Source: a virus. From it: DNA of 42,109 nucleotides. Below, in pieces: positions 1 to 8,475 of this stretch. Location: IMG/VR virus record IMGVR_UViG_3300037493_001765, positions 1 to 42,109 of that record; one strand, given 5' to 3'. A program made the position numbers and the translations under genes. The first letter of the stretch is position 1, and each line of letters opens with the position of its first letter. Under the pieces are notes generated by a model. The model had not been told where the DNA came from. It saw only the letters and a program-made list of their open reading frames with translations, and did no database searches.

Positions 1-3000
1 TTTCACCTCTTTCAAAAGGATCTAATAAAGCTTTTTTCATTAAAGCCATATCTGCATTTCCTTGTTCTCCTTTGCCGTAAAACTTATAAAGCATACCAGC
101 AAAATCTTCAGCATTAGCTGGAATAAAAAATTCAAAGTTACCTTTCTTTCTACCAAGAAGTGAAGCTTTAGCAGCGGAGATTTCTTCGCCAGCAGGAATT
201 CCTTTTTTGCGTTCTATCATTTTGCTAAGATCTTCAGCAAGGTTTTTAGAAGCCATTGTATTAGTTAATTCACCTTCCATTTTATTCTCAACAAGAGTTT
301 CCCAAGCGTTTTTACCTGTAGTCCAATCTAATACATTTTCAAGCAGTTCTTTTGGGTTTGCGCCTATCCCTACATTCATTAATTGCGGTATACCAAGTTT
401 TAAAAAAAACGCATCTTTTGGAGTCCTGCCTAATAGAGTATCTCCAAGCAATTGACCTTGTTTATTTCCCATTAAGCTCTGATAAGAATCTACTAGTTCT
501 TTTGATTTACTTTCGTTTAAAGTGCCATCTAATAAATGTTTCAACACCTCCGCTGCAAATTCAGCTTTAGCCATTAGGTGTTCATTTTTAGGCTCTCCTA
601 ATATGTCTGAATTGCTTATATCCACCCATCTTTCAGAGGAGTAACTTCTAGCGCCGAGGCCATCGTTGTTTAACAATATAACCCCAAAGTTTCTAGCAAA
701 AACTTCCCTATCTTTTGGATCGGTTAATTTTGCAATTTTTTCTGCTGCTAAATCTAAAACTATATTTATAAATCGGCTTTTAAGGTTTAAATCAACAATA
801 GCTTCTTGCCTACCTTCTATCTGATTCAGAATTATGTCTTTTTTTAGCGCAGAATCAACACCTGGTAAACGACTAGTGGAGTCAGCCATTCTTAAGTATT
901 CGGATAAGTTTTTCTTTATAGTTATACCTTTTCCTTTTACATTAGCCTTTTCAGCGTCTGCGAACCATTCTTCAAATCTATTGTTTAATTTTTCGCTTAT
1001 ATCTGAATTTTTATTACCAAATTCCACACCTTTTACCACGTCTTTTTCAAAATTAGCTCTACTGAACTCGTATTTTTTATTTTTGCTTTTTCTTCCTGTA
1101 TGAGAACCTAGTTGCGATAAAACACTATTGTCCACTCTCGCACTATTAGCAAGTGTTAATTCTTTAAGTCCTTCAGGAGTTCCTTTTAGTAAGTCTTTTA
1201 AAAAGGTATGATATTCTGTAATTCTTTCTGGCGATAGATTTTCTATGTCTACAAATTCATTAAGGTCAATCTCTTTTGGATCAACACCTTTCTCAATTAA
1301 TTTTTGTCTTGTATCAGAATTAACTTTTGCATTTGCAATCACTGTACTAAGATTTTTTCTATAGTCTCTGTCAGCAAAAGCTGCAGATTTACCATAGTAT
1401 ACCATACCTAGTGGGTCTTTTATAATTTCCTCCGATGGTTTTAGCTTACCATCATTGTCATAAATAACCGATCTTAATCTATTTCTAGCCTCGTCTTTTG
1501 TTAAATCTAATTGTATTGCAACTTCCTCTATTATTTTAGAAGCCATTGAGTTTTGCACATCACGATCTATTTGTTTCGCAATAACAGCGACATAGTTATC
1601 AACCAACCCTGTACTAAGGTCTTCTTGTCTAGACTCTATTTGCTTACGCATTTCTTCTTTACCCAATACATTCATTGTGGCATCAAAACCTAATTCAGTA
1701 GCTAAAGCTTCTATAATAGATCTTCTCTTACCATCAATACGTTGTGTTCCGTCTCCTAAGAAATATTTTCTCCATTCAGCTAGGCTAACATTTTTCTTTG
1801 TGAAAATTGGATTTCCAGCTGCTGTTTTCTCTCTTGCTTGCTTACCAGTCGCTTTGTCTATAAAAGGCTCCTTAAACTCAGCAAAACGCTTGTTCACGGC
1901 CGACTGACTTATATAGTCCTTCAACAATGGAAATGCGTTATCGATAAAAGCTTCATATTCGGGTGTGGCTTTCTTATTATCGATTATATTACCTGCATGT
2001 TTAGAAAGATCATTAAACAATGAATTTTTAAAGTCTTCAGCTAAGCTTTCTTTAAAATTAAAATCTTTTTCAAATGATTTATCTGGAGCTCCTAAATGTT
2101 GCTCAACTAACTTAGGCGATCTTGCTTTAATAGTTTCAACTCTACCGTCAGGATATGTTATTCTAGCTTTATCGCTTTCAAGCATTGCTACTTTAGCTTT
2201 CCCCCCGTCTTTTAATGGAACTGTACCAATCGCTTTTGCGTCTAAGTTTTCTAGCTTTTGTGAATTTAAAAGCTTATTTGCGTCTTTATTTACTTTTTCT
2301 ACAAATTCAGCAGGTAATTGCAATATTGTTTCTGCTTTCTTTTGAGATACCCTTGTGTATTGTTCTGGCGAGGATGTGTCTATATATCCTTCAGCACTAC
2401 TACTAGATGCTCCACTAATCCCAACGCTCTCTTCTAATTTATCGATGTTCTGTACATCTTCTATTGAGAATGTATTAAAAGAATCAGCAAACTCAGATTT
2501 TTGTAAAGTTTGTAATATACGTTTAGGCAAGTTACCAAATATATAAGAAGTTAGCTGAGCTTGCTCGGTTTCTCCTTTAGCCATTTTAATATACTTATCA
2601 ATTGTACTAGAGTCACTTCCTGCAGAAGTTCTATCTTGTATACGTAATTCTTTTGCTTTACTGTTTATTGCTTCTCTACTAGGGTTTTCTGTTTTTATAA
2701 ATTCAATAAGAGATTGCCCTTTTGCCCATCCTTCTGTTAGATTTGGTATTCCAAATGTAGCTTGACCAGAATCAGTAGTTAACGAATCTACAATATCCTG
2801 AATACGATCTCGAGACATTGTTATACCTTTCGCAGTAAGATAGCCTTCAACTTGTTTTCTAACAAGCGGCTCCATTTCATAACCAACCATAAGTCCAGCT
2901 ATTTCCGGAGAGCTGCCTGACTTTATAGCTTCTTCGTAAGCACGGGTTGCTTTTGAAAATATATCTTTTTTCTCTGCTTCGTTTATTCCTTTTGAAGCAA

Positions 3001-6000
3001 AACTTTCTATATTGCTTAATTCTGTTGCTTCTGTAGCTATTTCTTTACCGGTTTCAATGTTTATCATCTTCTCCCCGTCAATAGCTATATTCTTAAACTT
3101 TTCAAATTTATTTTTTAACGCACTAGAACTTTTACCTTCTGCTGCATTACCTAAATCATATAAGAATTCTAATAAGTCAGATGCTCTATTAAGATTTTTT
3201 TCGCCTATTTCTAATGGCTTGTTTGAAGTTAAGTCTAATCCTATTTTATTACCCAATTCACCAACAGCTCTTTTAAGTGTAGGTAAAAACTTATTGTTTA
3301 ATAAAACGTCTCTATATTTAGGATTCTGCAAAAATTCCATAACATTCATTACGTACTCTTCTGCAGGTTGATTTTTACCGTAAGCCTCATTAATAGCCTC
3401 CTCAAATGTTTTACCATCAGCAAATGTTTTTCCAGCAAATGCAGATTCAACTTTTGACTTTATAGTTTCTTTAAACTTTTCAGCTATTTCAGGATTATTT
3501 TTAAAAGCAGCTTTCATCATTGAGTGACCAACTTCATGCCCTAATACTCCTTTTTTATATTGGTTTATATCAATGTTTACTGTATTAGTGGCTGGATCAA
3601 ACTCAGCTTTATTTCCTTCCGCAATTTTTGTATTACCTTCTGCGTCAGTTTTTCCGTCTAATATATTTAAACTTACACCATCAGCGAAAGCTCCTTTAGC
3701 AGAAGCGGCTTTAAAGTCTCTTTCTATATTTCTTTTTACAGCAACAATATGAGCTTGTCCTTTAGCTACTTGATCTTCTGCTTCAATTAATTCTTTTTCG
3801 TTTAATTTTCCGCTTTCAATTTGAGCTTGAGCTTCAGTCATCTGCTTTTTTAAAGACCCAATATCCTGATTGATAAAATTTCTATCAGCTACCTGTATTT
3901 CTCTATCTAATAAAGCTAAAGTATTTTTCTTTTGCTCAATTTTTCTTTTATTAGTGGGATTGTTTTCTTCTTGCAAGGTAACAATTTCATCATAAGTCTT
4001 ATCGAACATGGATCGTTTTTCAGACATAGATTTGAAATCATTGCCCTTCAAGTTATGTGTTCCAATAAGAGCACCAACAAAACCATTAACTACTAATCTA
4101 TCTGCCCATTCTGAATCTTCACCATATAACTCTTCCATCGAAGTTTTAAAAGATTCTTTACCTCTTAAATCTTTATATGCTGCTTCAGTAAATGCGGCGG
4201 CTTCAGAACCCGCAACCATACCAGGACCAGCTAATACAACTTTTTCTATAATAGGGTTAAACCTAGCCATAGCTCCGGCAAATCTAAAAGGTATAAGCTT
4301 ATTCATAGCGGCTCCTCCTAAGTAAAAACCGGCTCCGCCTCCTGTTTGAGATTCTCCAAGTGTTGCTGTTTTAAAAGTAACCTCTTCTTTTAGAGCGTTA
4401 AAGCCTAAATGCAGCAATCTATCAGTAAGAAGTTTTGATCGCCCTAAAGCAGCTACTCTAGCTCCAAATCCAGTTGTTCCAAGTATACCTCCGGTTACTG
4501 CATTTACGGCAGCAAACTTAACTAATTCAGGTACAAAAGATCCAACACCCTCTGCCACTTTCATTGATGTGCTTCTTTTAAAAGCTTCTTTTTGTTCTTT
4601 GGACGGAGCTATACCTACATCTGTAAATACTTTTTCTATTTCGTCTAACTGTACTCTTTCCGTATCTTTCTCACCAAATGTTTTGTTAAGCTTTCTTCTA
4701 TTTTCCTCACCAATTGTGGCATCGAGAGCAGCTTCCGCAAATCTATCAATTGTTCCTAAAGCTGTTTGTTTAAGGCTTTTAGGATCTATATTCATTAAAT
4801 AAGAAGTTTTGTAAGCCTCTCTTTCTACACCTAATCTTGATTGCTCTTTAACAAGGTCTTTTAAATAAGGTACCATTGCTCCTTTTAATTGAGCTCCTTT
4901 GCCAGTTGGGGTTGCGTCTGCAAACGCTTGTTCTATTGAACGGTTATAGTTATCGCTGTCTAAAAATGGTATTACATCTTTTAATTTAACCCCAGTAAAA
5001 GTATTAGTTCCTGGTTTAAATTTATATCCTCTAGCTGCTAATGAATTACGTAATACAATGTCATTAGGGTTTAAATCGTATGTAGCGTTTACTCTTCTAT
5101 TGTAATTATTATATTTATTAATATGTGTAAAATAACCTCGCTCTAAAGATTCCATATCTTGATCTTTATGTAAAGCTTTCATCGACTTAATCTCGGCTTC
5201 ACGATCTGACATTGTTCCAGTCTCGCCGGTATTTTTTCTATTATCTACTTCTGCTTTGGATAATCTACGTCCGGTTTTATTATCAAACATGTACGAGTAA
5301 TCAGTGTCGTATTTTTTTAATTGGGCATCAAGGGTACCTCCTAGTTTTTCAAGATCTAAAGCGGCTTTATTTCTCTTTTCATAAGGAGCATTAGCATCAT
5401 CCATTATTTTTTGTAATGCACGCGCTGTTTTTATATTACCAGAGATAGCTTGTTCCATTGGATCAATTTCACTGATATGTTGACTAATACCCGCCTTTAA
5501 TATTGGTACGTAATTGCCTCTTTCGCGCTCTTGCTTAACAAATAAATTGTCTTCTATTTTTTTGTCTTTTTTTTCTTGTGCTATACGCGTTTTAACTACA
5601 TCCTGTACCATCATGTCAACAAAGTAATCATCAACTCTTTCGTTAGGATGCAATTGTTTAAAATTAGAAACCGCGCGGTCTCTTAATTTAGCCACAATGT
5701 CCGGGTTAGATAGCAATTCCTCTTGCGTATCTAAATTTTCTTTTTGAGATATAGGTTCACCATATTCTGCGCCAAAAAAATCATCACGCATTTGGTATAC
5801 TTCATTAGAATCAATTATATCTGTAACAAAGTGTTTAAAGCCAGGAATTCTTTCTTCTCCTGGCTGCATTACTTTTTCAGTTATAGTTCTTTCTACTGGC
5901 TCTTCGTCAACAAACTTTTTATTAGGATATATTTTTTTCTCTTCTTGTCTTTTTATTTTTTTCTCTAATACACCACCTAAGCTAACTTCAGGTACACCTG

Positions 6001-6175
6001 TAAATTTTCTTTGTCTTGGGACTTCAATTGTTTTAACATCTGGAGCGTTCTTTAATAAACGATCCAAAAACGCTTTATCATTTTCACCGTCCTCTTGTTT
6101 GATGATTTTAGGGCTAACGGATTCTTTTGCTTTGCGTTTTTTTTCTAGTTCTTGTTTCGTTAAAAATGGAGTCAT
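1..6175 (-). CDS. Giant internal/ejection-type virion protein with HEVGH metallopeptidase motif (3' end off window)
   Basis: Open frame from ATG at 6175 to the left edge, at least 2058 codons with no stop; the C-terminus lies outside the window. The N-terminus is highly charged. Residues about 539-590 form a hydrophobic Gly/Ala-rich stretch (SFVPELVKFAAVNAVTGG) that could insert in membrane. Residues 880-884 read HEVGH in the context GVLGHEVGHSMMKAAF, the HExxH zinc-binding motif of zincin metallopeptidases; a following EE in PAEEYVMNVMEF may hold a third ligand. Long helical, lysine/glutamate-rich segments dominate the rest. It is last in a run of internal-protein-like genes, 27 nt after the 412-aa gene. 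Size and position fit large polyvalent or ejection proteins of short-tailed phages that are delivered into the host. A virion RNA polymerase is less likely because I see no polymerase motif in the visible part. The frame is certain; the function is inferred. Confidence 0.75.
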   Translation of the reverse strand, partial: MTPFLTKQELEKKRKAKESVSPKIIKQEDGENDKAFLDRLLKNAPDVKTIEVPRQRKFTGVPEVSLGGVLEKKIKRQEEKKIYPNKKFVDEEPVERTITEKVMQPGEERIPGFKHFVTDIIDSNEVYQMRDDFFGAEYGEPISQKENLDTQEELLSNPDIVAKLRDRAVSNFKQLHPNERVDDYFVDMMVQDVVKTRIAQEKKDKKIEDNLFVKQERERGNYVPILKAGISQHISEIDPMEQAISGNIKTARALQKIMDDANAPYEKRNKAALDLEKLGGTLDAQLKKYDTDYSYMFDNKTGRRLSKAEVDNRKNTGETGTMSDREAEIKSMKALHKDQDMESLERGYFTHINKYNNYNRRVNATYDLNPNDIVLRNSLAARGYKFKPGTNTFTGVKLKDVIPFLDSDNYNRSIEQAFADATPTGKGAQLKGAMVPYLKDLVKEQSRLGVEREAYKTSYLMNIDPKSLKQTALGTIDRFAEAALDATIGEENRRKLNKTFGEKDTERVQLDEIEKVFTDVGIAPSKEQKEAFKRSTSMKVAEGVGSFVPELVKFAAVNAVTGGILGTTGFGARVAALGRSKLLTDRLLHLGFNALKEEVTFKTATLGESQTGGGAGFYLGGAAMNKLIPFRFAGAMARFNPIIEKVVLAGPGMVAGSEAAAFTEAAYKDLRGKESFKTSMEELYGEDSEWADRLVVNGFVGALIGTHNLKGNDFKSMSEKRSMFDKTYDEIVTLQEENNPTNKRKIEQKKNTLALLDREIQVADRNFINQDIGSLKKQMTEAQAQIESGKLNEKELIEAEDQVAKGQAHIVAVKRNIERDFKAASAKGAFADGVSLNILDGKTDAEGNTKIAEGNKAEFDPATNTVNIDINQYKKGVLGHEVGHSMMKAAFKNNPEIAEKFKETIKSKVESAFAGKTFADGKTFEEAINEAYGKNQPAEEYVMNVMEFLQNPKYRDVLLNNKFLPTLKRAVGELGNKIGLDLTSNKPLEIGEKNLNRASDLLEFLYDLGNAAEGKSSSALKNKFEKFKNIAIDGEKMINIETGKEIATEATELSNIESFASKGINEAEKKDIFSKATRAYEEAIKSGSSPEIAGLMVGYEMEPLVRKQVEGYLTAKGITMSRDRIQDIVDSLTTDSGQATFGIPNLTEGWAKGQSLIEFIKTENPSREAINSKAKELRIQDRTSAGSDSSTIDKYIKMAKGETEQAQLTSYIFGNLPKRILQTLQKSEFADSFNTFSIEDVQNIDKLEESVGISGASSSSAEGYIDTSSPEQYTRVSQKKAETILQLPAEFVEKVNKDANKLLNSQKLENLDAKAIGTVPLKDGGKAKVAMLESDKARITYPDGRVETIKARSPKLVEQHLGAPDKSFEKDFNFKESLAEDFKNSLFNDLSKHAGNIIDNKKATPEYEAFIDNAFPLLKDYISQSAVNKRFAEFKEPFIDKATGKQAREKTAAGNPIFTKKNVSLAEWRKYFLGDGTQRIDGKRRSIIEALATELGFDATMNVLGKEEMRKQIESRQEDLSTGLVDNYVAVIAKQIDRDVQNSMASKIIEEVAIQLDLTKDEARNRLRSVIYDNDGKLKPSEEIIKDPLGMVYYGKSAAFADRDYRKNLSTVIANAKVNSDTRQKLIEKGVDPKEIDLNEFVDIENLSPERITEYHTFLKDLLKGTPEGLKELTLANSARVDNSVLSQLGSHTGRKSKNKKYEFSRANFEKDVVKGVEFGNKNSDISEKLNNRFEEWFADAEKANVKGKGITIKKNLSEYLRMADSTSRLPGVDSALKKDIILNQIEGRQEAIVDLNLKSRFINIVLDLAAEKIAKLTDPKDREVFARNFGVILLNNDGLGARSYSSERWVDISNSDILGEPKNEHLMAKAEFAAEVLKHLLDGTLNESKSKELVDSYQSLMGNKQGQLLGDTLLGRTPKDAFFLKLGIPQLMNVGIGANPKELLENVLDWTTGKNAWETLVENKMEGELTNTMASKNLAEDLSKMIERKKGIPAGEEISAAKASLLGRKKGNFEFFIPANAEDFAGMLYKFYGKGEQGNADMALMKKALLDPFERGE

Positions 6176-6202
6176 ATTATCCTGTTTTTATTCTTATTTA
6201 AT

Positions 6203-7441
6203 TTACTTTTTACCAAGCCAGTATTCTCTAGAGAAAAACCCAGGGCTTTCTTTTTCAGCCTCTTTCTTAGTTGTTTTTGCAGGAGCAGCTTTTGTAGTAG
6301 GAGCAGCTGCTTGTCCAGCAGGAGCAGGCACTTCAAATTTTTGTCCATCTGCTAATCCATTTTTGCCTATCTTATATGAGTACCATTTTCCATCTGTTCC
6401 TTTTGTAGGTGGAGCATAATCTGCTTGCCCTCCGCTAGTGCTTCCTCCCTCGCTAGATCTTCCTGATGATTTTTTAGATGCTGCTTTTTTTCTTTCTCTT
6501 TCAGCTGCTCCTTCACTAGCTACATCAACACGGGCTTTGAGCAATCTGTTAATAACCATCGACCTAACTTCTTCAACAGCCCCGTCTTTATTCTTATTAG
6601 AATCCCACATATTACCGATGTCTCTCATACCAAGTTCACTATCAAAGTCATATACAACTGATCTTAATGAATTAGGATCTTGTAATGCTTCTTCTAATTG
6701 TAAACGGTACATATCAGATTCAGTCTTAGTCATTGGTTGACCACTTTTATAAACAGATTCGTTTGTTTTTAATATTGAATTAGCTAATTTATAATCTTTG
6801 TATATAGGAGCAGGAACCTCATTATAAGGAACAACTTTTCCGTCAATACTAAAACCTAAATTACCCTTATCAAGAATTTGAAAGGGTACATCATAAGCTG
6901 CATCTGATTTTTTATCTTTGTTTGCGTCATAAAATCCATACATAATCATAGCTTGACGATTTTGTTCTGGATCCATTCCTTTAGACAAAGAGTTATTTAA
7001 TTGATCAGTAGCGTATTCTACTTTATTTTTTTTATATGCTTGTAATTGTTTTGACAAATTAACAAAGCTATTGTTAACACTATTCATTGTATCAACAAGA
7101 GATAAATATTCTTCAGAAGATCTATCGTCTATTTTAGCTATATTTTTAGCGGCTTCAGCATATTTACTTCTTTCTGCTAATAGAAAATTACGTATAGAAG
7201 CCGTTTCAGCATCAGAAAACGAAGTAAGATCCATATCGGTCTTCATATCGTTCATGCGCTTATTAACGATCTCCTGATACTTGTCGTTATCTCTAACGGT
7301 ACTAGGAACGGCTCCCCAGGAACTATCTCCTCCTCTTGCTCTTCTTGGAGCTGTCTTAAACCCTTGGCCTAAAGATTCTCCTGCATCTGTGTATTTGTCT
7401 TGCATATCTCCAGCCCCTCTTATTAATGTATTATTTCCCAT
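6203..7441 (-). CDS. Putative internal virion protein, 412 aa
   Basis: Not assigned to a named family. It is a charged, largely helical protein with a low-complexity C-terminal tail (Ser/Gly-rich near residues 315-340, then Pro/Ala/Lys-rich) ending in SPGFFSREYWLGKK. Residues 3-12 (NNTLIRGAGD) closely match residues 74-83 of the 104-aa protein encoded at 28496-28810, suggesting a shared docking or packaging element. It begins 6 nt after the 217-aa internal-protein gene and ends 27 nt before the giant protein gene, so the three are probably co-transcribed. Position and composition suggest a capsid-internal or ejected component. The start ATG at 7441 is preceded by the AT-rich leader seen across this window. 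Gene certain; function inferred from position. Confidence 0.8.
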   Translation of the reverse strand: MGNNTLIRGAGDMQDKYTDAGESLGQGFKTAPRRARGGDSSWGAVPSTVRDNDKYQEIVNKRMNDMKTDMDLTSFSDAETASIRNFLLAERSKYAEAAKNIAKIDDRSSEEYLSLVDTMNSVNNSFVNLSKQLQAYKKNKVEYATDQLNNSLSKGMDPEQNRQAMIMYGFYDANKDKKSDAAYDVPFQILDKGNLGFSIDGKVVPYNEVPAPIYKDYKLANSILKTNESVYKSGQPMTKTESDMYRLQLEEALQDPNSLRSVVYDFDSELGMRDIGNMWDSNKNKDGAVEEVRSMVINRLLKARVDVASEGAAERERKKAASKKSSGRSSEGGSTSGGQADYAPPTKGTDGKWYSYKIGKNGLADGQKFEVPAPAGQAAAPTTKAAPAKTTKKEAEKESPGFFSREYWLGKK

Positions 7442-7447
7442 ATTATA

Positions 7448-8101
7448 TTAGTTTCCAGTTCCAGTAGGAGCCATATTTGCCGCATTATTTTCAGCATTAG
7501 CGTCCATATAACTTGCTCCAGCGCCAACTAAATTTCCAACACCACCTACAATTGATTTAGTAGCTGCTGCTCTTGCTGCATTAGCCGCACCAAGCCTTTG
7601 TTGCGACATACCTAATAATGTTTCTGTTTTATCTTTTTCCGCATCTCTTGAAGCTTGCTCGCCCTCTCTTTCCATCACATCTAGTTTTGCAGCCATTCCA
7701 CGCTCAGCCATTTGATTACCCGCTTCTTGACTACCAATAGACACAGCCGCTTGTTGTGCATTCTGTGATTGTTGGTTAGCTAATGATTGAGCTAACGCAG
7801 CAATACCAGATCCTCCGGCAGCGCCCTGCATAGACCCCATGATATTAGCCATGCCTTGGTTTTGTTGTTGAGAAACAAATTCGGCTTCTCTTTGGTTCAC
7901 GGTCAAATCCTCATAAACATTTTCCATGTTTTTATATAGATTTGATGTGTCCATCATTTCATATTGTGCTTTCCTTGTATTAAATTCTTCTTGCGCTGCG
8001 GCTTGTTCTCTTTTTCTTTTACCGCTACCGATTATACCGCCAGCAATGCCTGTTAAACCTTGTACGCCGCCAGCAATCATACCTCCTAAACCTGGTACCA
8101 T
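7448..8101 (-). CDS. Gly/Ala/Gln-rich internal core protein candidate, 217 aa
   Basis: The N-terminus is a Gly/Ile-rich hydrophobic stretch (residues about 2-26, GLGGMIAGGVQGLTGIAGG) followed by a basic KRKR cluster. The centre carries a helical, glutamine-rich segment with GSGIAALAQSLANQQSQN, and the C-terminus is Ala/Asn-rich. This architecture, a short membrane-active N-terminus plus long Ala/Gln helices, is typical of small internal virion (ejection) proteins in short-tailed phages, analogous to T7 gp14 in role, although I cannot show homology. I recall very similar proteins from marine Bacteroidetes phages. It is transcribed after the 109-aa structural gene and before two larger internal-type proteins. 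The ATG at 8101 is the first in frame and follows an AT-rich leader. Confidence 0.8.
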   Translation of the reverse strand: MVPGLGGMIAGGVQGLTGIAGGIIGSGKRKREQAAAQEEFNTRKAQYEMMDTSNLYKNMENVYEDLTVNQREAEFVSQQQNQGMANIMGSMQGAAGGSGIAALAQSLANQQSQNAQQAAVSIGSQEAGNQMAERGMAAKLDVMEREGEQASRDAEKDKTETLLGMSQQRLGAANAARAAATKSIVGGVGNLVGAGASYMDANAENNAANMAPTGTGN

Positions 8102-8133
8102 AATTGTATTGTTTTATAAATTATTATTACGTA

Positions 8134-8463
8134 TTATTTGCTACTCTCAAAGATTTCAGAACCTACAGAGAACAACTCAGCATTAGACGCGGAGTTATTT
8201 CTAAATTGAGCCTCAGCATAATACCCTTTCAATTGTCCTAAATATCCTATTGGATTCTTTACATAGAATACAAAATCATTAGGTCCAGGAGGAGAAACGC
8301 CTGCCCCAGCGTTTATAACTATAACCGTTGGGTTGTTCGTTATTGAAATTATTGGGCCCATTTCTATATTCATATTAGTTGTTACGTTTAAGTACCAAGC
8401 AATATCTCCAACTTGTATTCCTTCTGGTAAAGGATCCGCAAATGTTAATGTTATAAGTGCCAT
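8134..8463 (-). CDS. Small structural protein, 109 aa
   Basis: A compact, beta-predicted protein beginning MALITLTFADPLPEG. The C-terminal part, with GYYAEAQFRNNSASNAELFS and GSEIFESSK, matches a family I recall from marine phages in which a motif of the form GYYAE.KF.N.S...AELF.V.SE..ESSK ends the protein; these are encoded in virion structural blocks and function is unknown. It starts 12 nt after the 678-aa gene and ends 32 nt before the internal-protein gene, so it is likely expressed with the tail and nozzle proteins. A role as a tail accessory or internal-tail plug protein is possible but not shown by sequence. Confidence 0.75.
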   Translation of the reverse strand: MALITLTFADPLPEGIQVGDIAWYLNVTTNMNIEMGPIISITNNPTVIVINAGAGVSPPGPNDFVFYVKNPIGYLGQLKGYYAEAQFRNNSASNAELFSVGSEIFESSK

Positions 8464-8475
8464 ATTATTTTTGTT

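Noticed and set aside
207-5968. Several plus-strand open frames of 60-126 codons opposite the giant gene
   Set aside because: They lie entirely antisense to a continuous minus-strand reading frame, their products are Leu/Ser/Phe-rich as expected from antisense of Lys/Glu-rich coding DNA, and no intergenic space exists for them.
1-6175. Giant protein as an N4-like virion RNA polymerase
   Set aside because: No polymerase motifs noticed in the visible 2058 residues; HEVGH and a membrane-like stretch fit an ejection/polyvalent protein better, though the missing C-terminus could change this.
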